Assembly (NCBI RefSeq): GCF_032854445.1
Contig: NC_088305.1
Coordinates: 26,252,628 to 26,316,627 of the forward strand
Origin: Liolophura sinensis
Lineage: Eukaryota; Mollusca; Polyplacophora; Chitonida; Chitonidae
Length of the DNA stretch: 64,000 nucleotides
Reading direction: 5' to 3'
Positions within the stretch are counted from its first letter, which is position 1. The number at the start of each line of letters is the position of its first letter. Below the pieces are notes generated by a model. That model was not told where the DNA came from and did no database searches. It saw nothing but the letters and a program-made list of their open reading frames with translations. The position numbers and the translations under genes were made by a program. Below, one piece after another: positions 23,001-36,100 of this stretch.

Positions 23001-23408
23001 AAAACATGGATTGTGTTGAGTTGCCATCAGAAATAGAGAAATATTTATTCAAATTTGACCAATTTATTTAAGTATAATCATTTTAAGTGTTAGCTTAATT
23101 TGTAGTAAGAATTTTTGGATGATTTGTTTTTGTTATTTTTGTTTTGCTAAACAGCTGCCATACATTTTCTAGCAAGCGGCATTAATTAGTCACTGTAAAA
23201 TAATGGTAGGAAAATAAATTGTTGCAGAACATTGTTGTATTTCATGCTTTAGCCATAAGAGTATATGTACATTTACATTCTGACAGGTCGGCCTACTCAT
23301 CATATGCTTGTAATTTGGTTTCATTGGAAGGTAAATTACGATAACCATTCACTTGATAAATAATAAAAACCAAATTGTCCATTTTACAAATCGCTTGCTT
23401 AGTTTATT

Positions 23409-23565
23409 CTCCATTGTATGGACCCATGAACGGAGTGCATGAGTTTCTCGGGTGTTTGTTCTCCATTATAAGAACCCATGAACGGAGTGCATGAGTTTCT
23501 TGGGTGTTTGTTCTCCATTATAAGAATCCATGAACAGAGTGCACGAGTTTCTCGGGTGACACTTG
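23409..23565. repeat. 52-bp tandem repeat, three copies
   Basis: Copies start at 23409, 23461 and 23513 with ctccattataagaacccatg and then aacggagtgcatgagtttct. The first and third copies carry a few changes. Confidence 0.85.
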
Positions 23566-23624
23566 CATGTATCAGTATAACAAGCAGCCATGTTTAAGGA
23601 CAGTTATAGCCTACTGATGCTCCA

Positions 23625-24010
23625 CGTTCTTCTTCTCTAGCCATGTGTGGGAAGGTCTGCCAGCAACCTGTGGATGGTCATGGGTTTCCCCTAGGCTCTT
23701 CCCGGTTACCTCCCACCATAATGTTGGCTGTCGTCGTGTAAGTGAAATATTCTTAAAAACGGCGTAAGACACAAATCAAATAAATAAATAAACAAATACC
23801 ACATTAAGCTTCACTAAACTTTTTGTTTTTGTGGGGTTTAAGGTGTTTTTTAATATTATTTCAGCCACAGAACAATCATGTTCAGTGTCTCTGGCCATGA
23901 TGTGAAGCATGTATCCTCCAACCATAATGCTAGCTGTCGAAGCATAAGTGAAATATTCTCTACGTACTTGTAGGGCATTAAACACCAATCAAATAAGTCA
24001 AAAAATAAAT
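23625..24010 (+). mobile_element. Two SINE family A fragments
   Basis: 23625-23797 (gtgtgggaaggtctgccagc, acctgtggatggtcatgggt, caaataaataaataaa tail) and 23870-24010 (ataagtgaaatattctctac, aaacaccaatcaaataag). Both lack the tRNA-like head. Confidence 0.78.
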
Positions 24011-24374
24011 CAATAGTGCTACCACTCCCTGCAGCAAGAAGAAGATTGAATTGATATAGTGTTGGTTGTAATGCAAGCTTTCTCATTCAAGAATGATTGC
24101 TTAAAAGTCCTATTATCCCAGGATCATGAAGCTGCCTTAGATTTACAAGTCCAGTTTTACCTTAACTTGTGGTAGGCCTATTACTCCTGAATTCAGGTTT
24201 GAATTTAAACAACAAATTTTCATGTATTACTGATAAGGACTCATAAAAAAATCCTAAGATGTGTCATTGCAGTAAACTGCTTTGAAGTTAAGACTAAGTT
24301 TGACTTACCCTAAATCCTCAACCTGTTCGCATATGAAAGGGCAACTTTCAGTGCAGTTTATGCACACATATAAT

Positions 24375-24560
24375 ATGACGACGAAGGAATCCTTAGAGTG
24401 CATGTAACGTGCCTCCTTGTTGCAGGACGATTTTCCACTCCTCTGTTATCTTGTGCTGCTTCACTGAGATGCCTTACCGATTGAGTAAAAGAATCTTATG
24501 TGCTGAGAGCAGGACAAAACGACTGGCCTTTAACAAGTAATTGACAAACCCTCCCACAAG
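24375..24560 (-). mobile_element. SINE family B fragment
   Basis: Inverse copy with gacgacgaaggaatccttag, gtgcctccttgttgcaggac and ctgcttcactgaga. It is matched by 14890-15000 on the other strand. Confidence 0.65.
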
Positions 24561-27039
24561 TAGTGCTAACTCCACATACCTCTACACCAGCACTGCTGAG
24601 TGTTAGCGAAGGTTTAGAGGTAGCGGTACTTGGTGCTAAGTAAACAGGTTCTGAAGTAATTCTTGGCTTATATGTACCTGTGCCGTTGTATTTTGTCTGT
24701 TAACAGGCTCGGAATGTTCCGCACAGTGACTGTTCGGCAAACAGAAGTTAATCATGACTTCAGCTTTGACGGAGATAACTATTCTTGAATGAAAACAGTG
24801 AAAACGAATAGACTAACATATGCAAATGTGCCAGTACTATCAGTATAGAGGCCTGTTACAGCATAATATCTCATTGACATTAGGCTACCAACCATCAGAT
24901 GTGAAAATAACGCGAAACTAAATATTCCTGGTTCATGTACATGCCTGAAAAGAGCAGACCAGGCGTCCCATAAATTAGACAGGTAACTTATTCCAGGGAT
25001 TTGTTTATGGAGCTGGTTTGAAGCTAGTTCGCATATCGATGATAAAGCTCCCGGGGGATGAATTGTAATTTGCTGCAGTATAGCAAAGTCTAGATGGAAT
25101 ACAGTATGGCCTGGTTCGGAGTTCCCCATGATTATCCCCCGTTTCGTAACTCTTCGTCATTCAGAGGTACATTCCCTACTCAGACACTGTTGTCATTGTT
25201 GCGAAGGAAATTTGAGGTTTGTTTACATTCGTAATTTTAGCATTTGTTTGAAGTAGTTTCTTTTGTTTAAAGTTTTATTTGTTCACAAGCCCTAAATGAA
25301 GTAGTACGGTATAGTTTTAGTGCTTAATAAATGATTTATGACCTTCATGATTACACAGTGCAACGAAATTTGAACACCCAATGATCGGAAGAGATCAACC
25401 GCTTTCTCGCAGTCCGGCTTTTCTAGTCAGGTTTTAGGCTGTGTCAACTTACAGTTAAATATTTACATTGCAGTCACTTAACATTAGTTGACTAATTTGT
25501 TTTCTGGATGACTTCTTGGATACTTGCAGAAACATCGTAAACTGTATGATTTCATAACAACGTCTATTCTACAAATTTCTACTCCGTTCTTCATACTGGG
25601 CGCAATATTACAGCCACAGGGGCAACCTATGGTTAACCATACACAATTCACGTTTAATGCACAACCTTTGTTTTGACGTCTTTGTCAAGACCCATAATTG
25701 TGGTGAATTAAGACAAAGTGACTGCTGCTTCAGGGAATGCGGGTCATGATTGATGAAGTCTGGGCTGGTGTTCCATTAGTCAGAGATTGACATCAGATGT
25801 GGCAAAATTTTATTCGGCCAAGGTTGGCCCCAAACTATTGTCAGAGAGCACCTCGGGCCATTTAAAAACATAGGTTAGTTGCTGTGACAGATTGCAGCTG
25901 CATTTGAGACAAAAATTACCCATCAAATATGTCTACACAGCCCTAATATTCCTTATCTTTTTGTCTGTTGATTTATCACAAGCACAATGTCGATTGCATA
26001 TTTCCTAGGTTACGTGAGTCCAAGATTCCTTGGTGATGCTCAAAACTGAGAGCCTTGACATAATTGACAAGGGCAGGTAACTGTATCAGTTTCTTAAGTT
26101 GAAAGCGCTTTGGTGTTGGTTGGGGCTATTCTTGGGGGAACAAAATTTTTGACAAACCTAACCTCAGAGCAATCTTGACTGGCATGCCATTACTTATTGG
26201 AATATACATTGGGTTGACAACTATGTTGTACTGCAGAAAAACTTTACTGGATATGGCGTAAAACAGTTTTTTAGTATGGATGGTTTACCATAGGTTCCCA
26301 GTGTGGCTATAATACTGAGACAATCTGCATGCCCCACATGAAGAGAGGAGTTGAAATAGCCATTGGGTCTATGACATCTAAGCCTACATTGTAACTACAG
26401 GCCATAGCCCCAGGTTACTCTTAGTTTGAAAGGTAGAATCAGGTTTAAACCCCTGAACCCCATGTGCATTTCAGAACCGGTATGCAATTCTTCTGGTTCT
26501 ATCTTTAGCTGTCGTTGCCGTTTGTCCATCATCAGGAATTCGACAGAAATGACCCGTGTGCCTTACTTAAGAAAGCTGTTTTGGTGAGCTCTTGTGATGG
26601 TTTGTGAACTGCATATGTACTTCACTTCCAAATCTTTTATTAGCTTGATAGTTGGTTAATGTTGAATTTACTTCTAATTTGATGGTGGCCTGGGCCCTCT
26701 TTCATGTCTTTCACACAATTTTTTGTAAATCTGTTTTCTGTATCTTTTCTAGTAAATGACACTATAACCTAAACAGCATCTTTTTCAAAAAATTCATGAG
26801 AATTATGACGTACAAAGCTTTGTGGAAACTGGAGTAGTTCACTATCCACACACTCTGTTCATCGTGTGATAAATATCTCCTATTTTTAAAACAAATGTGT
26901 TCAGTCTTGTTTTGTCAGGGTATGCATTATGACTTTGGTTTTTACAGATGTACATGGCATGTTTACCCATTTGATGGCCGAGCTATCTAATCTGTCTTCA
27001 GTGACAGTTGAGGCTATAATCTGATGTTCGAGTCTGACA

Positions 27040-27106
27040 ATGAGTGGAAGAGATTTGAGAACATTTGTCACCAGTCACAGATTCTACAGCAATCCAGCCG
27101 AGAAAG
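27040..27106 (+). CDS. CCDC148 exon 1 (start codon), predicted
   Basis: ATG at 27040 opens MSGRDLRTFVTSHRFYSNPA and ends GAG AAA G before a gtctgt donor. The leftover single base joins exactly with exon 2, which needs one base to make an Asp codon, and the whole 12-exon chain then closes in frame. Support is phase, length and position; the extreme N-terminus is poorly conserved, so another first exon is possible. Confidence 0.6.
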
Positions 27107-30100
27107 GTCTGTTAATCGACATAAATGTCAAAGGTCTTTTGGTGAAAAGAGAGATGTGTTGAAATAATACCTCATATCAGTCATAATGTGCTCTGAGGTT
27201 TCAAATACCAAAATATGAGAGTTTCAGGGAGTGATAAAAACCAGCATTACCGCACTTCAAAAAAACATATGTCACAATGAATTGGGGTGTTCAACTCACT
27301 GACATTTGTTTATGAAATGGGTTTGTTGTTAACATGGCATCATATCCATTGTTAAAATTGTGTCCATGTTGCAATAAAGCTTTCAAATGTATGTAGGGTC
27401 TGTTTTGTATGAAACACAGTATAGCTCCCTAAGCTTTCATGTTCCCTGCCTTCTGTCACCTTCATCTTCCCTGCCTTCTGTCACCTTCATCTTCCCTGCC
27501 TTCTTTTACCTTCTGTCACCTTCATCTTCCCTGCCTTCTGTCACCTTCATCTTCCCTGCCTTCTTTCGCCTTCTGTCACCTTCATCTTCCCTGCCTTCTG
27601 TCACCTTCATCTTCCCTGCCTTCTTTCGCCTTCTGTCACCTTCATCTTCCCTGCCTTCTGTCACCTTCATCTTCCCTGCCTTCTTTCGCCTTCTGTCACC
27701 TTCATCTTCCCTGCCTTCTGTCACCTTCATCTTCCCTGCCTTCTTTCGCCTTCTGTCACCTTTGCGAAATGGCAGTGTAGGGCAGCACATGCATCAGTTT
27801 GAATGGCGGAGCTTGCTGATAGGTCACCTGTTCGTATCCTGATACTGATGGTTTGGCCAAAGCTTTAAGTTATGAGGTTTATCAGGTGGCAGGCAAGGTG
27901 CTGTGATTTCCTCAGGGCTGTGCCTGGTCTCCTCTACCCATAACAGTGTTATATGCAGAACAACATTGAAGGTTTTGGTCTGAAACTATAAATGTGACAG
28001 TATTATCGTTAATAGGGATTACACTTTCTGAATATAGCACAGATTCTAGTGCTGAAAATTGGCTGAGACCACTGTTTGGAACCAGCATCCTCAGTCAGGC
28101 AATTCACCAGCAGTACATGTTAACCGTCTAAACTTGTCTGATATATTCACATAAGGGAGTGATTCACCTATTGTCGTTTGTGATCATCAGAGGGGTAATG
28201 AATGTTCGCTGTAAAATCTACCAGTCAACTACCTTCTATTTTTGTGGAAGGCCTGTTGGTCGAGTGGTCTCAACGGTTAACATGTATTGCTGGCGATTAC
28301 GTGCCTGACTCTGAGGATGCTGGTTCGAAACCCTCAGTGGTCTCAGCCAATTTTCAGCACTAGAATATATGTTATATTCAGAAAGTGTAATGCCTATTAA
28401 TGATAATACTGTTACTTAATCCACTTTCTAAAATGACATCTAAACCTGTCTGATATAAATGTGACATTGTGACCGTGCATAAAGAAATTTTATGAAATGT
28501 AACTCAAAATGGTGCTTTCTGAGAGCTTTTAGGTCTGTGAATGAAAGAAATTTGTAAGGAAACTTAACTTTTTAAAATGCGATTATGATGTAAATCAACA
28601 TATTTTTTGTTGAATTTACATGTTAGTTTTAATACAGTTTGATTAATTTGGGTATCCATCAGTTTGTGAATTCAGTTTGATTTCCAGATCTAAGATTTCT
28701 CTGGATGTTGCCCTGCATAAGTGTGACTGATATCGCACAAATGAAATATTCATGACTACTAAATGACTTACCAATCAGTTAAATCATATCAGGAGCAAGG
28801 TCTCCTAAAGAACATATATATTTATGCGTGCATATATCCTATAGCACATGAATAGGCTGTGTGATACTGGATGTTCACTGTAAGTCAAACCAGGACGATC
28901 TCATGGCTTTCATTGAATTATGAAATGATAATCAAGTTTCCTAGTTCAAAGAATCGGGAGACCTGGGGTTCAAGTCCCAGTCAGGTCATACAAAGACAAT
29001 AAGAATGATACTTGCTGTTGCCTCGCTTGGCGCTCAGCACTGAGTGGCTAGAGCAAGGAAACCTGATTGGTTGGCAGCAGACATGGACTCTCCCTGCCAC
29101 AAGACAAACACAGTATATGTACACACACCAAATGACACCTCGTTATATGACTGAAAAATTTTTAAATAGAATGTTAAACCCTGTGAATACATACATACAT
29201 GCAAGAATCTGAAACTTTTCTTTACTGAAACTTTCAAAAGAATGTACGAATTTGTGAACTTTGTACTTTGAATGAGGCTGTAATGAACTGAGTTGTACTG
29301 ATAGAGAGATGTATTGTTTTTTTTTGTGAATGCATGTACATATAAGCTGGAAAAGCTTATAACTTATGGCTGTATTTGTTTTTCTTTACTCAGATACGTT
29401 AGTTCGCCGAGTGACTGATGGATTGGGCAGTGACAAATATGGTCAGGTGGATTATGAGAAACTCCGTGCCATGGCGACGGAGAAAAAATTCTCCTCCCAC
29501 AAATCCTTAATTAAGATGAAGAAAATTGAACAGATGTCAAAACAAACAAAAGAAGGCCACATTCTGAAGCAACACAAGATGATTTGGCAAAAAGAATTTA
29601 GCCGCTTGAACAGCCATCGAAAGAAACTACAGGCCGACATTGACATTCACATTAGACAAGGATTACTTGATCCTCAGTGCACGCAGCTTTTCCAAGATTT
29701 GGAAGATTTTGAGAATTTGCTTGCGTCAGATTTTGCAAAGTTCAAAGAGGCCACCACCAGTCCAATTTGGGCGCTGAGGTAGATTAGTTTTTTGTGATCT
29801 TAACTACTTCTGCAACTAATGATTTGAAATATTCTGAGAGAACTGTGGGGTGTAGAGAAATAGTATGCACCGTTTTATGATGTTTTATCTTCAATGATAC
29901 AAGACATCATTTTTAGTGTCATTTTCATGTTAATTGCATGCATAAATTTCACTGAAAAAAAAAGGCTTTAGTGGTTGAAAAGGTTGAAGATTTACTGTAT
30001 ACAGCCTACACCCATGGGGTCATCATTAAAAGATTGTTTGTTGCATGTAACCTGATGCTGTCAGAAAAAAACAGGGTCAGTCTGTAGGAAATTATTTATT

Positions 30101-33100
30101 TTCTTTCCGGCAAATGAAAAGGGCAGAATAACATGAATAACAAGGTAACATGGATAGGGAAATAGGAAAACATGGATAGGGAAATAGGAAAACATGGATA
30201 GGGAAATAGGAAAACATGGATAGGGAAAGGAACTTCAACCTTTAGCCTACATGTACCAAATAGAGCTCATAATTGAATTACCACAGAATTAAGATGTTCT
30301 ATCCATTTTGTCTGGTTTCTATCCACTCTCATGGTCTAATGAAACATTGGGGATCCCTGGATACTGTAAATCTTCAACCTTTTCAACCACTAAAGCACTT
30401 TTTTCTGTGAAATTTATGTATACATTTATTATGAAAATGAGCCTAAAAATGATTTTTCTGTGTCCCTAAAGACATAAGCTTTATAATACTGTGCAAATTA
30501 TTTCTCTACACCTCATAGTTCTCTCAGAATGTTTCAAAATATTGGCTGCAGGGGTGGATGAAAACGTTAAAGAATGAGGGTATGTAGCTTTTACTGCGTA
30601 AGCATGCCTCATGGAAATAATACTATTGCTCAGTTTATACTGAGAAAGGATAATTATTTCTTACACGGTAAATGGCCCAAACTTTCACCCATTGCTAAGC
30701 TACATGTACTTTAATGTATTTTGTCCTATTTATTTTGAGGTTTGGTTTGAAGGTAGAAATGACATCCTTCTTGAGGAATGTAAGTTTCAGAACCAAAAGA
30801 GATGTTCTGTGACTTTGTTTGTGTCCGAAGTGCATTTTTTTTGGATTGAAAATTTAGTTCATTGAAAGCATATTCTATTTTAATGAAGATACAATGATCT
30901 CAGTATTCAATGTATATGTATTAATGATTATTTCTCCAACAATTCTTTTTTTTTAAATTTTTTTAATTTTTTTTCAATTTCTACATTTATGGTGACAATT
31001 TTATTATGGATTGAGTTCATATGTTAACCAGAGAGGACCTGCAGTACTGGTTGACGGAGAATCAGGCTGAGTTGAGGAACGGTACTCCGGAGGCTGTGGA
31101 GAAACACGTGGAGATTCGCTGTATGGTGGATAACGTGTGGCATCAGCAGAGGGAGATTCTCAGGAGACTGCAGAATGACCGTGTGTCACTGGAGAGAGAA
31201 CTTAAGCTAGGTCTGATCGTCATTCTTATAGCATTTGATAAGCGTGTTTGTATAACAGTGTTTAAGCATTTGATTTGGGTGTTGAAGAATTTCCAGCTGG
31301 GGGCCTAAGCAGCCAAGGTAATACCGGCATGGTGAATGACCCAGGAGCCTCTCACTAATGTGGTGGCTGTGAATTCAAGTTCAGCTCACCATGGCTTCTT
31401 CTCTAGCCTGTTCGTGGGAAGGTGTGCCAGCACTCTGTGGATGGTCATGGGTTTCCCCCCTGCCTGTGCCCTGTTCCCTTCCACCATGATGCTGGCCGCC
31501 GTCCTATAAGTGAAATATTCTTGAGGACGACTAAACTGTTTGGCTGAGTTCATTTTTTGCCCAATAATAAATTACCTTTTCAGTTAGCTTATAAATGTAA
31601 TTATAAAATCATGTTCCAGAAACCTGAGGAAATGATGCAGCCCAACATTTGAGTGATAGATTCAAGCATATCACCCCATTGCATGGCTGAAAATTTCAGC
31701 CAATTTTCATGACAACTCAGGAGCAAGCAGTCTATTTATTTGACACAGTGCATACAATTTATCCCATCAAAAAATTTCTTCGACTGTCCTCCGCATACAG
31801 TTTGTGGGACATTGGTGACAGTATAAATTAAAGCCATTGATGGCACTTTGTTTGGCTGTTTGCACATATAATGTTTGTGGAAGACCACTTGTCTTCCTCC
31901 AATATGGCTGTCATACGTGTGTATATGTAGTTCGTCTGAAACTTGCCAAAAGTCGTTGGTTTATCCTTGACACTCCTCCACCCATAAAGCTAACCATCAT
32001 TGTATACAAAGTGAAAAGTCCTCGAGTGTTCTGTTAAACAACAGTCGTAGAAATAAATAAAATTTATTCAGTGTTCCACACATGTAACTATGTTCTTTTC
32101 ATAAGTTGTTGTTATTTTGAGTTATGTTGTTTTCTTTGTTTTTTCTTTCAGGAAGTTTAGCTGAGTTGTATAACGCGTATCTCCCAGAATCCCACATGCC
32201 GCGGGATCAAGGCATTCCCGAGGAAGCCTTTGACCTGGAGTGTCCTGATATGGATTTCAAGGCTTCAATTTTACAACAGTTTATCCTGATTGATGAAAAG
32301 TACCTGGAAAGACTGTCAGCATTGGAGGAGCAACACCGCTCTGTTTTGAGGTATTGGTTATGTAGTCTATTATTTCATTAGTGTTTAAGGCTGTAGCTAG
32401 TAATCTATCCCTCATACATCATAGACAGATTTGTGGTGGAAGAAACGGGAGTGGCTGATGGAGAAAGCCACTGCCATTTCAATGATACTTGATAAAACTC
32501 TTCACTTATTATATACATGCAGCTGGTTTGATCTGAACGAAAGGGTCTAGGCTAGATTTGAACCTGCTGCCTAGCATGCCTAGAGGACTAGAGGACACTG
32601 CTTGCTTACTAAGCCAGTGAGTTACGATTTGGCCAGGAATGGTTTTACTGGTTTTAATGAGGCTCACTATGAAAGGAAATCTAAATATAGTTGATAGCAC
32701 CAACGACCAATTTATTATGATTTTATGACTTATTAAAGTAAAAATTTAAAACGTTGTCACAGTGCTTAGTTCTTGGTTTTAGAAGGTGAAATTTTCACAC
32801 ATTTGTCTTAACATTTATGAGGTGGTCAAAATTATAATTTACAGGGCCTGAAAATAAACTTTAAAACCATGTTTCAAATTTTGACTTATGTCAAAACTGG
32901 CTTTGTGGAATTGACCCTAATAACATACTGTAGTATACAAACAAAAATATGTTTGTCGTGATTGACCCAACCAACACTGTAGACATGGCCAAAAGTTTTT
33001 ATTGTGATTTTGTTAGAATACGTCCCTCACTATTAATTTCCTTAAAATCCCAATCTTTATCATTAGTTAGAGTGAAAAGAAGACAAGAACTTACCATATT

Positions 33101-36100
33101 TTCTCGTATAGTGTCGGGTTATATCCTACAAAGCAACATGTATCATTTCTTTGGTACAATTTAAACTCTCCCAAAATAAAGTAAATGTAGAAGATAAGTG
33201 TTTTTTTTTTTCGATCTTGTTGTTTTTTTTTGTTTTTAATTTTTTTTTTAGTCAGGACCAGAATGGTGGATGGAGTGAAGATGATCATTTCATGTTCCAA
33301 ATTATTCATGAACAGTACCCTTGTGACCTCCCAAACAGAAGAGCTCTAATCCTGGACAGAATCAGCAAACATCTTCCTCACAAAACCAGATTCCATGTGG
33401 TTAGTTGAGCAGTGCTGTCAGTACTGGTTTTCAGGTTAAGCTTACACATCTTCTTATAGAGTAAGGGAGAAGTTTGTTAAAATCACAAATGTGTCCTTCA
33501 GATCTTCTCCCAAGTAGTTGTTGCACACACCTGTACAAGCAAGTATTTACGAAAGCTTTTCCCTTAGTTTGTGCCATGAATTGACTGCTTTCTTACAGAG
33601 ATGCTTTACTCCAGATGAATTTTAAAATGGAAGCAGATTACTCCACTGTGGTTTTATCAAATGGGACATTTATTGTTCAGAGTTGAGGAGTTCTGCACTT
33701 CAGCTGTTATATTTTAGTTTAATGGACATTGTTTGTTGATGTTTATGTTCAGTTTCTCTCCAGGTATTTCACTCAGATTCTCTCCCAGCAAAATTTAAAA
33801 GCTTATTACCCCATTGTTTTTTTCTTTTGTTTGTTGTAGAACATGAACAAGTATTACTGTAGCCCTGACATGTCCATCTATGACTGTGTAATGGAGACAT
33901 TTGTTTTTCTGTGTTGTCAGGTAGAACATGAACACTGGTGGTTAGGGTACAAGTATTACTGTAGCCCTGACATGTCCATCTATGACTGTGTAATGGAGAC
34001 ATTTGTTTTTCTGTGTTGTCAGGTAGAACATGAACACTGGTGGTTAGGGTACAAGTATTACTGTAGCCCTGACATGTCCATCTATGGCAGTGTAATGGAG
34101 ACATTTGTTTTTCTGTGTTGTCAGGTAGAACAGGGACACTGGTGGTTAGGGTACAAGTATTACTGTAGCCCTGACATGTCCATCTATGGCAGTGTAATGG
34201 AGCCATTTGTTTTTCTGTGTTGTCAGGTAGAACATGAACACTGGTGGTTAGGGTACAAGTATTGCTCTAGCCCTGACATGTCCATCTATGACTGTGTAAT
34301 GGAGACATTTGTTTTTCTGTGTTGTCAGGTAGAACATGAACACTGGTGGTTAGGGTACAAGTATTACTGTAGCCCTGACATGGCCATCTATGACCGTGTA
34401 ATGGAGACATTTGTTTTTCTGTTGTCAGGTAGAACATGAACACTGGTGGTTAGGGTACAAGTATTACTGTAGCCCTGACATGTCCATCTATGACTGTGTA
34501 ATGGGGACATTTGTTTTTCTGTGTTGTCAGGTAGAACATGAACACTGGTGGTTAGGGTACAAGTATTACTGTAGCCGTGACATGTCCATCTATGACCGTG
34601 TAATGGAGACATTTGTTTTTCTGTGTTGTCAGGTAGAACATGAACACTGGTGGTTAGGGTACAAGTATTACTGTAGCCCTGACATGTCCATCTATGGCAG
34701 TGTAATGGAGCCATTTGTTTTTCTGTGTTGTCAGGTAGAACATGAACACTGGTGGTTAGGGTACAAGTATTACTGTAGCCCTGACATGTCCATCTATGGC
34801 AGTGTAATGGAGCCATTTGTTTTTCTGTGTTGTCAGGTAGAACATGAACACTGGTGGTTAGGGTACAAGTATTACTGTAGCCCTGACATGTCCATCTATG
34901 GCAGTGTAATGGAGCCATTTGTTTTTCTGTGTTGTCAGATAGAACATGAACACTGGTGGTTAGGGTACAAGTATTACTGTAGCCCTGACATGTCCATCTA
35001 TGACCGTGTAATGGAGACATTTGTTTTTCTGTGTTGTCAGGTAGAACATGAACACTGGTGGTTAGGGTACAAGTATTACTGTAGCCCTGACATGTCCATC
35101 TATGGCAGTGTAATGGAGCCATTTGTTTTTCTGTGTTGTCAGGTAGAACATGAACACTGGTGGTTAGGGTACAAGTATTACTGTAGCCCTGACATGTCCA
35201 TGTATGACTGTGTAATGGAGACATTTGTTTTTCTGTGTTGTCAGGTAGAACATGAACACTGGTGGTTAGGGTACAAGTTTTACTGTAGCTCTGACATGTC
35301 CATCTATGGCAGTGTAATGGAGCCATTTGTTTTTCTGTGTTGTCAGGTAGAACATGAACACTGGTGGTTAGGGTACAAGTATTACTGTAGCCCTGACATG
35401 TCCATCTATGACTGTGTAATGGGGACATTTGTTTTTCTGTGTTGTCAGGTAGAACATGAACACTGGTGGTTAGGGTACAAGTATTACTGTAGCCCTGACA
35501 TGTCCATCTATGACTGTGTAATGGAGACATTTGTTTTTCTGTTTTGTCAGGTAGAACAGGAACACAGGTGGTTAGGGTACAAGTATTACTGTAGCCCTGA
35601 CATGTCCATCTATGACTGTGTAATGGAGCCATTTGTGTTTCTGTGTTGTCAGGTAGAACATGAACACTGGTGGTTAGGGTACAAGTATTGCTGTAGCCCT
35701 GACATGTCCATCTATGACTGTGTAATGGTGCCATGTGTTTTTCTGTGTTGTCAGGTAGAACATGAACACTGGTGGTTAGGGTACAAGTATTACTGTAGCC
35801 CTGACATTTCCATCTATGGCGGTGTAATGGAGCCATTTGTTTTTCTGTGTTGTCAGGTAGAACATGAACACTGGTGGGTAGGGTACAAGTATTACTGTAG
35901 CCCTGACATGTCCATCTATGACTGTGTAATGGAGCCATTTGTTTTTCTGTGTTGTCAGATAGAACATGAACACTGGTGGTTAGGGTACAAGTATTACTGT
36001 AGCCCTGACATGTCCATCTATGACTGTGTAATGGAGACATTTGTTTTTCTGTGTTGTCAGGTAGAACATGAACACTGGTGGTTAGGGTACAAGTATTACT

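Larger units (their letters stand above)
19348..27039. other. GALNT 3' flank and spacer to CCDC148
   Basis: It begins with the presumed long GALNT 3' UTR; AATAAA-like sites occur (for example near 21432) but no end could be fixed. It contains a 105-bp repeat (19640-20090), a 52-bp repeat (23409-23565) and SINE copies (23625-23797, 23870-24010, 24375-24560). From 24.7 to 27.0 kb no gene was found and no promoter element was convincing. Confidence 0.6.

Noticed and set aside
24779-25129. A 116-codon minus-strand open frame in the spacer
   Set aside because: No recognisable homology, no convincing splice sites or repeats of codon pattern; likely chance.
27387-27842. Ser/Pro/Phe-rich repetitive open frames, possible secreted protein
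   Set aside because: Low-complexity polypyrimidine repeat, open in two plus frames and on the minus strand; no homology or splice support.
34388-36040. A 550-codon minus-strand open frame with repeated CHRWTCQGYSNTCTL units
   Set aside because: It is the reverse complement of the 102-bp CCDC148 array. A unit of 34 codons with no stop in that frame gives a long open frame automatically, and it has no start context, splice partners or homology.
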